A DNA stretch of 5,075 nt from Gammaproteobacteria bacterium (GTDB lineage: Bacteria > Pseudomonadota > Gammaproteobacteria > UBA6429 > Thiohalophilaceae): contig JAHEIJ010000190.1 of NCBI GenBank assembly GCA_024639445.1, forward strand, positions 1 through 5,075, in the 5' to 3' direction. Shown here piece by piece: positions 1 to 5,075 of this stretch (the stretch's first letter is position 1; each line of letters opens with the position of its first letter). Below the pieces are notes generated by a model. It did not search any database, was not told the origin of the DNA, and saw only the letters and a list, made by a program, of their open reading frames with translations. The translations under genes were made by a program, and so were the position numbers.

Positions 1-1319
1 CCGATGGCTTTGGCACGCAGCAGCATGTGCGCCAGACGTGGATGCGCACCCCACTGTGCCATGGCCTTGCCATGCACCGTGATCCGACCTTCATGATCCA
101 ACGCACCGAGTTGCACTAATAAATCCCTGGCTTGAGCCACATGCGGTGCAGGCGGCGGATCGATCCAGCGCAGTGCATTGACATCGCTGACACCCCACTG
201 CGCCATTTCCAGCAACAACGGCGCAAGGTCGGCATCCAGCATTTCTGCCGAGGTATGTGCTAACAGATGCGTGCCATGCGACCATAAGCGATCACACACA
301 CCTGCCTGCAAACGACCTGCACGGCCGCAACGTTGATCGGCACTTGCCTGAGACACCGGCAGGGTCACGAGTTGCGTCAAACCTGTGTTGGGATCAAAAC
401 GGGGGATGCGCATCAAACCGCTATCGATCACGATACGAATGCCCTCTATCGTCAAACTCGTCTCGGCAATCGCACTGGCTAACACGATCTTGCGTTTGCC
501 ATTCGGTGCCGGTTGAATCGCGGCGTCCTGTTCGGCCGCGGTGAGTTGACCAAAAAGTGGCGCCAATAAAACATCGTTACCCCGTTTCGAATCCAGTAAT
601 GCTTCCTGCAACACGGCATACACCTGACGAATCTCCGCGGCACCGGGCAGGAAGACCAGCATGCTACCGTGCTCTTCATCCAGTACATGGATGATGCGCT
701 GTGCTACTTCACTTAAAAAAGTACGGCGCTCACGCGCAAAACTGGTGTTGAGTACGTGGTGACGAATCGCCACCGGATAACTGCCGCCCTCACTGGTCAA
801 CATCGGTGCGTCATGCAGGAGTGTGGAGACAGCGGCCCCATCGAGCGTTGCCGACATCACGATGATTTTCAGATCCTCGCGCAGACCTTGTTGCGAATCG
901 ATACACAATGCCAGGCCAAGATCAGAATTCAGATTGCGTTCGTGAAACTCATCGAAAATCACAACACCATACTCTTCGAGTGCCGGATCGTCCTGCAACA
1001 GACGGGTCAGGATCCCCTCGGTCACCACTTCAATTCGTGTCTTCGGACCCGTTCTACTATCGAAGCGGACACGATACCCAACCGTCTCTCCCACACGTTC
1101 ACCCAGACTCTTTGCCATAAAACGTGCGGCCGTGCGTGCGGCTAGCCGACGGGGTTCGAGCATGATGATCCTTTTATTACCCAGCCAGGCGGCTTCGAGC
1201 AACGCCAATGGCACCCGCGTGGTCTTACCCGCACCGGGCGGCGCCTGCACGACGACGCTGGAATGTTTATTCAGCGTCGCGACAAGGTGTGGGAGTAGTT
1301 CGTCAATGGGGAAGGACAT
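1..1319 (-). CDS. hrpB: ATP-dependent RNA helicase HrpB, DEAH-box, N-terminal half (cut by left window edge)
   Basis: This is a superfamily 2 DEAH-type helicase of the HrpB subfamily, expected to be cytoplasmic; its cellular role is poorly defined in bacteria. The 439 visible residues hold the complete helicase core. Walker A is PPGAGKT at residues 27-33 and motif Ia is EPRRLAAR at 55-62. Motif II is DEFHER at 123-128, the form typical of HrpB rather than the DEAH of HrpA. Motif III is SAT at 156-158, FLPG follows at 223-226, motif V is IAETSLTIEG at 284-293, and motif VI is QRCGRAGR at 329-336. The HA2-like region follows from about 360 (LLLEMAQWGV). Family members are about 800-850 residues, so roughly the C-terminal half lies off the left edge. 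The ATG at 1319 is the first start after an in-frame TAA at 1328-1326, which fixes it, although no good Shine-Dalgarno is visible. I see no frameshift or lost motif. Assignment is by motif recognition and is firm at subfamily level. Confidence 0.95.
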   Translation of the reverse strand, partial: MSFPIDELLPHLVATLNKHSSVVVQAPPGAGKTTRVPLALLEAAWLGNKRIIMLEPRRLAARTAARFMAKSLGERVGETVGYRVRFDSRTGPKTRIEVVTEGILTRLLQDDPALEEYGVVIFDEFHERNLNSDLGLALCIDSQQGLREDLKIIVMSATLDGAAVSTLLHDAPMLTSEGGSYPVAIRHHVLNTSFARERRTFLSEVAQRIIHVLDEEHGSMLVFLPGAAEIRQVYAVLQEALLDSKRGNDVLLAPLFGQLTAAEQDAAIQPAPNGKRKIVLASAIAETSLTIEGIRIVIDSGLMRIPRFDPNTGLTQLVTLPVSQASADQRCGRAGRLQAGVCDRLWSHGTHLLAHTSAEMLDADLAPLLLEMAQWGVSDVNALRWIDPPPAPHVAQARDLLVQLGALDHEGRITVHGKAMAQWGAHPRLAHMLLRAKAI

Positions 1320-1405
1320 AATAAATTATGGTACTGCAACGAGGTAAACCATGCTATTGAGTGTAGCTGAAGATAGGACCGATGATTTCGTATTTCATTT
1401 TTTGT

Positions 1406-1436
1406 GTTATATCTGCCCACCCTTAATATTACTCAA
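1406..1436 (-). promoter_or_regulatory. Weak candidate promoter for hrpB
   Basis: On the minus strand a TTGAGT hexamer (1436-1431) is followed after 19 bases by TATAAC (1411-1406). The -10 is a fair sigma-70 match, but the spacer is longer than the preferred 17 bases and the -35 matches only partly. It lies about 90 bases upstream of the hrpB ATG, in the gap after sdaA. This is inference from hexamer matching only. Confidence 0.2.
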
Positions 1437-1447
1437 GCTCAATGAGC

Positions 1448-1494
1448 AATAGGATTGCAGGAACAATCCTTGCCATGTCGTCGTGTCCCCTATT
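1448..1494. repeat. Structured palindromic element downstream of sdaA, possible dispersed-repeat remnant
   Basis: Six-base arms AATAGG (1448-1453) and CCTATT (1489-1494) are inverted copies enclosing about 35 bases. Inside lies a perfect 7-bp stem, AGGATTG (1451-1457) with CAATCCT (1464-1470), around a 6-base loop. The outer arm overlaps the inner stem, so the two pairings compete. The element starts five bases after the sdaA stop. Neither strand has a U-run after the 7-bp stem, so it is a poor intrinsic terminator. The right end (GTGTCCCCTATT) resembles short sequences I associate with REP-like elements near IS200-type transposase genes; that likeness is from memory and unverified. Confidence 0.4.
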
Positions 1495-1499
1495 ATGAA

Positions 1500-2879
1500 T
1501 CAACACTCTGTAATACTTACTGCCAATCCACCCAGTGATGTTTCCTTGTACTTTTGTGACATTTCCAGGCCGGTTTGTTTCATCGCGGCAATGCAATTAT
1601 CCAGGGGCATAAAATGTTCACCGCTTTCACGCAATGCCAGTGATGCAGCGGTATATGCTTTTATTGCACCAAAACCATTGCGCTCAATACAGGGTACCTG
1701 AACCAGGCCATTGACCGGATCACAGGTCATTCCAAGATGATGTTCAAGTGCAATCTCTGCTGCTTTTTCGACTTGTTGTGGCGAACCACCGCGTACTTCA
1801 CATAAACCGGCAGCCGCCATGGCGGCGGCCGATCCTACTTCTCCCTGGCAACCTACTTCGGCACCAGAGATAGAACTGTTGTGTTTTATCAAACCACCGA
1901 TAGCTGCGGCAGTCAGCAAAAAGTCTCGTACCTGTTCAGGAGTTCCCTTTTCATGGTGAAAAAAATAATAAAGCACGGCCGGTATCACCCCGGCCGCACC
2001 ATTGGTCGGGGCAGTTACCACCATGTTGCCCGCGGCATTTTCTTCGTTAACCGCCATGGCATAGGCACATAACCAGTCGTTCACATTGGCATTGTCTTCA
2101 TCATTTTGCAGTTGTTCATACAAATGCTTCGCCCGCCGCTTGATATCAAGCCCACCGGGCAAGATCCCTTCTGCCTTAAGACCGTTAACTACGCAGGTAC
2201 TCATGGACTGCCAGATGCCATCCAGCCCTTGGATAAGTGCCTTTTCTGATAAATGCTCGAGTTCATTGGCCCGTTTCATTTTCGCTATGGACTGATTGCT
2301 CTCGGTAGCCATCTGCATCATCTCATTACCATTTGCAAAGGGATAAGCACAGGATACTGAATGTGCTGTTTTCAAAGGTGCATCTAGCTGGTTAATTTCA
2401 TCTAATGTACTTATGAACCCACCGCCGATTGAAAAGTAGGTTTGTGTAAACAACACCGCGTCATCGGCAGTAACCAATTCAAAGATCATTCCATTGGGAT
2501 GTTGCGGTAACGGTTCGCCTTTATCAAAGATAATATGTTTATCAGGGGCAAAGGTAATATGATGTGATTTATCTATCTCGATGCTGTCAGTTTGCCAGAT
2601 ATCGTCAAGCACTTGAACAACGTTCAAACTCGCCAGTTGTTCAGGCGAAAATCCGTGCAAACCAAGGGCAACAGCGCGATCCGTAGAATGCCCCTTACCG
2701 GTAAACGCAAGCGATCCTTTCAGCGTACAACGTACTACGACATCTTTATTTAACAATGACAATTGTTCCGGTTGTGACAGCAAACCTACAAACTGCCTGG
2801 CTGCGACCATAGGACCCAGCGTATGGGAACTTGACGGTCCAATCCCGATTTTGAAGAGTTCCAGCACGCTAATGAACAT
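1500..2879 (-). CDS. sdaA: L-serine ammonia-lyase (L-serine dehydratase), single-chain iron-sulfur type
   Basis: It deaminates L-serine to pyruvate and ammonia in the cytoplasm using an oxygen-labile [4Fe-4S] cluster instead of PLP. The 459-residue protein matches the usual 450-460 for the fused beta-alpha form. The N-terminal beta domain (about 1-160) carries GPSSSHT at 14-20, GSLAFTGKGHSTDRAV at 55-70 and SIGGGF at 150-155. The alpha domain (about 185-459) carries NEENAAGNMVVTAPTNGAAG at 278-297, KHNSSISGAEVGCQGEVGSA at 332-351 and DPVNGLVQVPC at 387-397. Cysteines 344, 386 and 397 fit the three cluster ligands, and the last residue, Cys459, fits the tail cysteine that occupies the active site in the characterised Legionella enzyme. 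The ATG at 2879 directly follows an in-frame TAA, and GGTGA (2890-2886) sits six bases upstream. It lies 77 bases after bcp and 180 before hrpB. sdaA and sdaB cannot be told apart from sequence alone; the family assignment is very firm. Confidence 0.97.
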   Translation of the reverse strand: MFISVLELFKIGIGPSSSHTLGPMVAARQFVGLLSQPEQLSLLNKDVVVRCTLKGSLAFTGKGHSTDRAVALGLHGFSPEQLASLNVVQVLDDIWQTDSIEIDKSHHITFAPDKHIIFDKGEPLPQHPNGMIFELVTADDAVLFTQTYFSIGGGFISTLDEINQLDAPLKTAHSVSCAYPFANGNEMMQMATESNQSIAKMKRANELEHLSEKALIQGLDGIWQSMSTCVVNGLKAEGILPGGLDIKRRAKHLYEQLQNDEDNANVNDWLCAYAMAVNEENAAGNMVVTAPTNGAAGVIPAVLYYFFHHEKGTPEQVRDFLLTAAAIGGLIKHNSSISGAEVGCQGEVGSAAAMAAAGLCEVRGGSPQQVEKAAEIALEHHLGMTCDPVNGLVQVPCIERNGFGAIKAYTAASLALRESGEHFMPLDNCIAAMKQTGLEMSQKYKETSLGGLAVSITEC

Positions 2880-2903
2880 TTAAAATCACCACTGGATTTA
2901 GCC

Positions 2904-2917
2904 GCTTAATGCTTAAT
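2904..2917. repeat. Tandem 7-bp direct repeat in the sdaA leader
   Basis: GCTTAAT occurs twice head to tail (2904-2910 and 2911-2917), read as ATTAAGC ATTAAGC on the coding strand, starting about 25 bases upstream of the sdaA start codon. The surrounding leader is A/T-rich. It could be a regulator site or chance in low-complexity sequence; nothing else supports a function. Confidence 0.35.
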
Positions 2918-2956
2918 ACTAATATAGATGTCACTAACTTTTAAAGCCATGCGCAA

Positions 2957-3418
2957 CTATTGTTTAATCTTATCGAGGATATCCCGGGCATGCCCGTCTG
3001 CTGTCACACCATAAATGACTTCAGTGAGAATACCTTCTTTATCAATCACAAAGGTAGAGCGCACGATACCCATTTTCTTTATTCCTTTCTTTTCTTTTTC
3101 CTGCCATACGCCATAAGCTTCACACAACTCACCCGAAGTATCCGCCAATAAATCAACCTTTAGGCCAAATTTCTCAATAAAAGACTGGTGACTTTTGCAA
3201 TCATCCTTACTCACACCCAGGATGACAGTATCAAGTTTGGCAAACTCTTTAGCAAGCTCGGTAAATTGATTGGCTTCAATCGTGCAGCCAGGCGTGTCAT
3301 CTTTTGGATAGAAATATAAAATAACGTTTTTTTTACCTTTATAATCGGATAAATGTATCATTTCATCGCGCTGGTTTGGTGTACTAAAGGCAGGCGCGGA
3401 TTGATTCTTCTCTAACAT
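2957..3418 (-). CDS. bcp: Thiol peroxidase of the Bcp/PrxQ peroxiredoxin family
   Basis: It reduces hydrogen peroxide and organic hydroperoxides in the cytoplasm at the expense of thioredoxin-like or other thiols. The 153-residue product is close to the 156 of E. coli Bcp and has one thioredoxin-fold AhpC/TSA domain. The active site is YFYPKDDTPGCT at 35-46, with peroxidatic Cys45 in the PxxxTxxC arrangement. LGVSKDD (67-73), LLAD (90-93) and the GVW at 103-105 are further family landmarks. The residue at 50, cysteine in E. coli Bcp, is Asn here. The alternative resolving position about 36 residues after Cys45, used in Xanthomonas PrxQ, is Ile81. The only other cysteines are 74 and 99. The start is the ATG at 3418, because AAAGGA lies six bases upstream and the protein then begins like its family. 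A TTG at 3493 would add 25 unrelated residues. It is 85 bases from the upstream cupin and 77 from sdaA, so co-transcription is possible. Confidence 0.95.
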   Translation of the reverse strand: MLEKNQSAPAFSTPNQRDEMIHLSDYKGKKNVILYFYPKDDTPGCTIEANQFTELAKEFAKLDTVILGVSKDDCKSHQSFIEKFGLKVDLLADTSGELCEAYGVWQEKEKKGIKKMGIVRSTFVIDKEGILTEVIYGVTADGHARDILDKIKQ

Positions 3419-3424
3419 ATTTAT

Positions 3425-3430
3425 TCCTTT
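3425..3430 (-). promoter_or_regulatory. Ribosome binding site deciding the bcp start
   Basis: AAAGGA on the minus strand ends six bases before the ATG at 3418. It is well spaced and close to consensus, which favours this ATG over the in-frame TTG at 3493 and the ATG at 3442-3440. Confidence 0.8.
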
Positions 3431-3503
3431 TAGGAAGGGCATGGCATTACTGGAAGCGTTAATGACATGAAGATAATGACAGACAAACCACAATAGTCAG
3501 AAT

Positions 3504-3899
3504 TTATGCTTCAGCTGTAAAACCAAACGCTTTGTCATGAACATAGACTAACTTGCAATCTTCAATATATTTAGCATCATGAATTCGACCCGCTTTCACG
3601 TAGCCGACGTCACCTTTATTAAGAACAATCTCATTCCCATCTGCAACAAGACCATCATCTGATTTCGTATAAAATTGAATCGACATCTTACCTTCAACAA
3701 CAACCGTCATGTCATCACCAGGGTGTGAATGTGGCGGCTCTTCTGATCCAGCCTCCCAACGTTCCAACATCACTTCAGCACCATTTGTATTTGTTGGGTA
3801 AGTTGTTCTTACAGTAAACCCTTCCGGCATATCTGGGATGGAGACATGATTATCCCAAACCTTAGTCGTGTCGCTTGTTACTTCATTGCTCGTACTCAT
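3504..3899 (-). CDS. Small single-domain cupin protein, substrate unknown
   Basis: The 131-residue product (numbered from the ATG at 3899) is a compact cupin beta-barrel with no signal peptide or membrane segment. Cupin motif 1 is visible at about 51-70: GSEEPPHSHPGDD leads to VVVEG, giving the HxH metal ligands His57 and His59. The usual glutamate is represented by Asp62 or Asp63. Motif 2, at about 96-107 (GDVGYVKAGRIH), keeps the ligand His107, but the usual PxG reads KAG. A three-histidine-plus-Asp metal site is therefore plausible. Such stand-alone cupins may be dioxygenases, isomerases or sensor domains, and no specific reaction can be given. The start is ATG 3899, with GGGGA six bases upstream. 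It lies 85 bases upstream of bcp in the same direction with no evident terminator between, so they may share a transcript. The fold call is firm; the function is not known. Confidence 0.88.
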   Translation of the reverse strand: MSTSNEVTSDTTKVWDNHVSIPDMPEGFTVRTTYPTNTNGAEVMLERWEAGSEEPPHSHPGDDMTVVVEGKMSIQFYTKSDDGLVADGNEIVLNKGDVGYVKAGRIHDAKYIEDCKLVYVHDKAFGFTAEA

Positions 3900-3905
3900 T
3901 TTCAA

Positions 3906-3910
3906 TCCCC
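3906..3910 (-). promoter_or_regulatory. Ribosome binding site deciding the cupin start
   Basis: GGGGA on the minus strand ends six bases before the ATG at 3899. The in-frame TTG at 3905 would sit directly against it with no spacer, so the TTG is not a credible start. Confidence 0.7.
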
Positions 3911-3950
3911 ATCGAATTCTTAATCAAATTAACCGTTTAATAGCACTAAT

Positions 3951-3980
3951 ATTTTATGGTGGCAGGCGGTAACGTGTTCA
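3951..3980 (-). promoter_or_regulatory. Candidate sigma-70 promoter for the cupin (and possibly bcp, sdaA)
   Basis: On the minus strand TGAACA (3980-3975) is followed after 18 bases by TAAAAT (3956-3951). The -10 matches the consensus at five of six bases and the -35 at four of six. Transcription would begin near 3944, giving a leader of about 45 A/T-rich bases before the cupin ATG. This is inference from hexamer matches and spacing; other weaker pairs exist nearby. Confidence 0.35.
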
Positions 3981-4013
3981 TGTCTGCCCTGCATAAATAG
4001 CAACATGACAGTA

Positions 4014-4024
4014 CTTGTAACAAG
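4014..4024. repeat. Perfect 11-bp palindrome upstream of the cupin promoter
   Basis: CTTGT and ACAAG are inverted copies around a single A. It lies about 34 bases upstream of the candidate -35 and could be a small operator. A second pairing, ACTTG (4013-4017) with CAAGT (4025-4029), overlaps it. Palindromes this short arise by chance, so the call is tentative. Confidence 0.25.
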
Positions 4025-4087
4025 CAAGTGAATCAACAGACAGATTGTAGGGTTAAAAATCTATTAAAATGCTACGCGCGCTGCATT

Positions 4088-4122
4088 TGTCATTCTGAGG
4101 AGCAGTAGCGACGAAGAATCTT
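4088..4122. repeat. Dispersed intergenic repeat unit, type 1 (TGTCATTCTGAGGAG...GAAGAATCTT)
   Basis: The unit starts TGTCATTCTGAGGAG and ends CGACGAAGAATCTT, with terminal inverted arms ATTCT (4092-4096) and AGAAT (4115-4119). The pattern closely resembles short repeats scattered between genes in many bacterial genomes, recognised here from general familiarity and not by a search. Read on the minus strand it gives a spurious peptide DSSSLLLLRMT, of the kind such repeats leave in automatic ORF calls. It may act in mRNA 3' end structure for the propeller gene, but shows no terminator T-run. Confidence 0.6.
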
Positions 4123-4145
4123 GTAATGCTGAGCAATACCATTTT

Positions 4146-4171
4146 GTCATACCGGCGAATACCGGTATCTG
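4146..4171. repeat. Dispersed palindromic repeat unit, type 2 (REP-like, GTCATACCGGCGAATACCGGTATC)
   Basis: A perfect 7-bp stem ATACCGG (4149-4155) with CCGGTAT (4162-4168) encloses the 6-base loop CGAATA and follows TGTC. It has the layout of the widespread GTCATtCCsGCGaa..CsGGaATC family of intergenic palindromes. The minus-strand shadow peptide IPVFAGMTK is typical of that family. It lies 16 bases after the stop of the propeller gene, where it could stabilise or end the transcript. Confidence 0.65.
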
Positions 4172-4187
4172 TTCTCTGACCCGTTGA

Positions 4188-5075
4188 TTATTTACGCGTG
4201 GTATCGATAACACGAACCACACGCTTATCGCCCTGCCAGGACACAAGTGCCAATTTCTTGCCATCCTTCGATACATCGGCCTCGATGAAGTCAGGTCCGG
4301 TTTTCAGTTTCCGAATACCGTGTTTGTCCCAGTGATAGAAATGGGCTGGATTGCGGGTTCTTACGTGGTCGGTGTGAACCACGAAAAAGACGTCCCATTC
4401 ACTACCGAGCTGTTTGGCGTAGACCTGTTGATAGTTTTCGGTAGCGAATCGATCAATAATTCGGGCACCCTTTTTATCCACCAGCACCAATGAGACCGTA
4501 TTCTGGTAGCCCACCACCAACAAGAATGCGTTACCGCGTGCGATTGCGGAACGGAAAGTAGAAACCCCTTCGTCGGGCAGTTCCAACAAAACACGGTGTG
4601 TATTGTTCTTGCGATCGATCAGCCAGACATGGTTATCCTGCTTGGCGTAGTTTTTCTGGAACACCCATTTGTCCGGCGGAACGTGTATACCTTGTTGCAG
4701 CATGCCTGAGAGGTGCAGTTTTATGTCCGGAAACGCCATAGCAAATTGTGTTGCCACCGCTTCGTGCTCTTTGGTCGGTATATCTTCTTCACCACCCACA
4801 TAGCGCTGCGCGATCTTTTTATTCTGGGTAATGTCATAAATGAGCACTGCAGTATCGACATCACCATCGGACACCCAGAACTCAATACGCGTATTGCTAA
4901 TCCATTTAATACGATAGATAAAAGAACTGTAGACAGCATATTGTTTTGACGTTTTTGCGTCGAGCAATATGGTGGTCTTACCCGTCTCCAGATTCAGATA
5001 ACCTGCCTCGGTCAGTTCGCTATTTTCCTGGGCAATAACGCGAGTAAACGCGAGGTAGCGGCCATTAGGTGAAAA
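4188..5075 (-). CDS. WD40/PD40-like beta-propeller protein, C-terminal part (cut by right window edge)
   Basis: The frame is open from the right edge to a TAA at 4190-4188, giving 295 residues with the N-terminus off the window. The fragment opens with FSPNGRYLAF (1-10), a typical PD40/TolB-like strand-turn, followed by GYLNLETGKTTIL (25-37). A second such turn, SKDGKKLALVSW (269-280), lies near the end. Between them is beta-rich sequence with repeated strand-and-turn segments such as VWLIDRKNNTHRVLLELP and VSLVLVDKKGARIIDRF. This supports a beta-propeller like those of TolB or the N-terminal part of S9 prolyl oligopeptidases. No serine-hydrolase motif (GxSxG) or downstream hydrolase domain is present, and the protein ends 15 residues after the last PD40 turn. 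The TTG at 4967 is not a real start, since the PD40-like sequence continues in frame upstream of it. The partner, location and function are unknown. No frameshift is visible. Confidence 0.75.
   Translation of the reverse strand, partial: FSPNGRYLAFTRVIAQENSELTEAGYLNLETGKTTILLDAKTSKQYAVYSSFIYRIKWISNTRIEFWVSDGDVDTAVLIYDITQNKKIAQRYVGGEEDIPTKEHEAVATQFAMAFPDIKLHLSGMLQQGIHVPPDKWVFQKNYAKQDNHVWLIDRKNNTHRVLLELPDEGVSTFRSAIARGNAFLLVVGYQNTVSLVLVDKKGARIIDRFATENYQQVYAKQLGSEWDVFFVVHTDHVRTRNPAHFYHWDKHGIRKLKTGPDFIEADVSKDGKKLALVSWQGDKRVVRVIDTTRK

Larger units (their letters stand above)
3900..4187. other. Intergenic region between propeller gene and cupin
   Basis: This 288-base gap contains no credible gene. 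It holds, from the propeller stop towards the cupin, the type 2 and type 1 repeats, a T-rich minus-strand stretch (about 4053-4070), the 11-bp palindrome, a candidate promoter and the cupin ribosome binding site. A 70-residue minus-strand reading frame at 4064-4276 is only a shadow of the repeats and the propeller 3' end. Confidence 0.7.

Noticed and set aside
756..1145. 129-residue plus-strand reading frame within the hrpB region
   Set aside because: It is antisense to helicase motifs that are clearly coding on the other strand and shows no recognisable protein features.
1326..1352. Upstream in-frame ATG at 1352 as the hrpB start
   Set aside because: A TAA at 1328-1326 ends that frame after eight codons, so it cannot initiate hrpB.
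1354..1398. Short minus-strand frame of 14 residues (MKYEIIGPIFSYTQ) upstream of hrpB as a leader peptide
   Set aside because: It has no Shine-Dalgarno sequence and no attenuator-like structure, and a frame this short is expected by chance.
3419..3493. N-terminal extension of bcp by 25 residues from a TTG at 3493
   Set aside because: The extension is not family-like, lacks a ribosome binding site, and the ATG at 3418 has a well-spaced AAAGGA.
3961..3988. GGCAG/CTGCC inverted repeat as a terminator or riboswitch stem
   Set aside because: The stem is only 5 bp with an 18-base loop and no T-run, and it overlaps the better promoter candidate.
4064..4276. 70-residue minus-strand reading frame across the repeats
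   Set aside because: It overlaps the propeller gene in another frame, and its distinctive peptides are translations of the dispersed repeats.
1..5075. A new defence, mobile or biosynthetic system
   Set aside because: The genes are common housekeeping or metabolic families plus one uncharacterised propeller and one cupin, all lacking signature partners such as nucleases, integrases, toxin-antitoxin pairs or CRISPR repeats.

Overview
The window looks like an ordinary stretch of a proteobacterial chromosome, most likely gammaproteobacterial. The basis is an HrpB-type DEAH helicase, a single-chain iron-sulfur L-serine dehydratase of the SdaA type, and a Bcp/PrxQ peroxiredoxin. No genus can be named from the sequence. 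All five genes lie on the minus strand, so transcription runs from right to left: propeller protein, cupin, bcp, sdaA, hrpB.

Region by region. At 4188-5075 is the 3' part of a gene for a WD40/PD40-like beta-propeller protein of unknown function, whose 5' end lies beyond the right edge. At 3900-4187 is a 288-base noncoding stretch. It carries two different short dispersed-repeat units side by side (about 4088-4122 and 4146-4171), a small palindrome and a plausible promoter for the next gene. At 3504-3899 is a small single-domain cupin. At 2957-3418 is a Bcp/PrxQ thiol peroxidase that has the peroxidatic cysteine but lacks a cysteine at both usual resolving positions. At 1500-2879 is a complete sdaA with all four expected cluster-related cysteines, including the C-terminal one. 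At 1320-1499 is a 180-base gap with a structured repeat-like element just after the sdaA stop. At 1-1319 is the N-terminal half of hrpB, cut by the left edge.

The cupin, bcp and sdaA genes are separated by only 85 and 77 bases and no clear intrinsic terminator lies between them, so co-transcription is possible but unproven. Oxidant defence (bcp) next to an oxygen-sensitive Fe-S enzyme (sdaA) is suggestive, but it may be chance. hrpB and the propeller gene look functionally unrelated to these three.

I found no sign of a new multi-gene system, CRISPR array, tRNA, rRNA or intact mobile element. The points most worth a second look are the juxtaposed repeats at 4088-4171, the resolving-cysteine pattern of the peroxiredoxin, and the propeller protein that ends without a visible catalytic domain. 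Three starts were settled from upstream bases. sdaA and hrpB each have an in-frame stop close upstream. The bcp and cupin starts are set by well-spaced Shine-Dalgarno sequences, which argue against upstream TTG codons.
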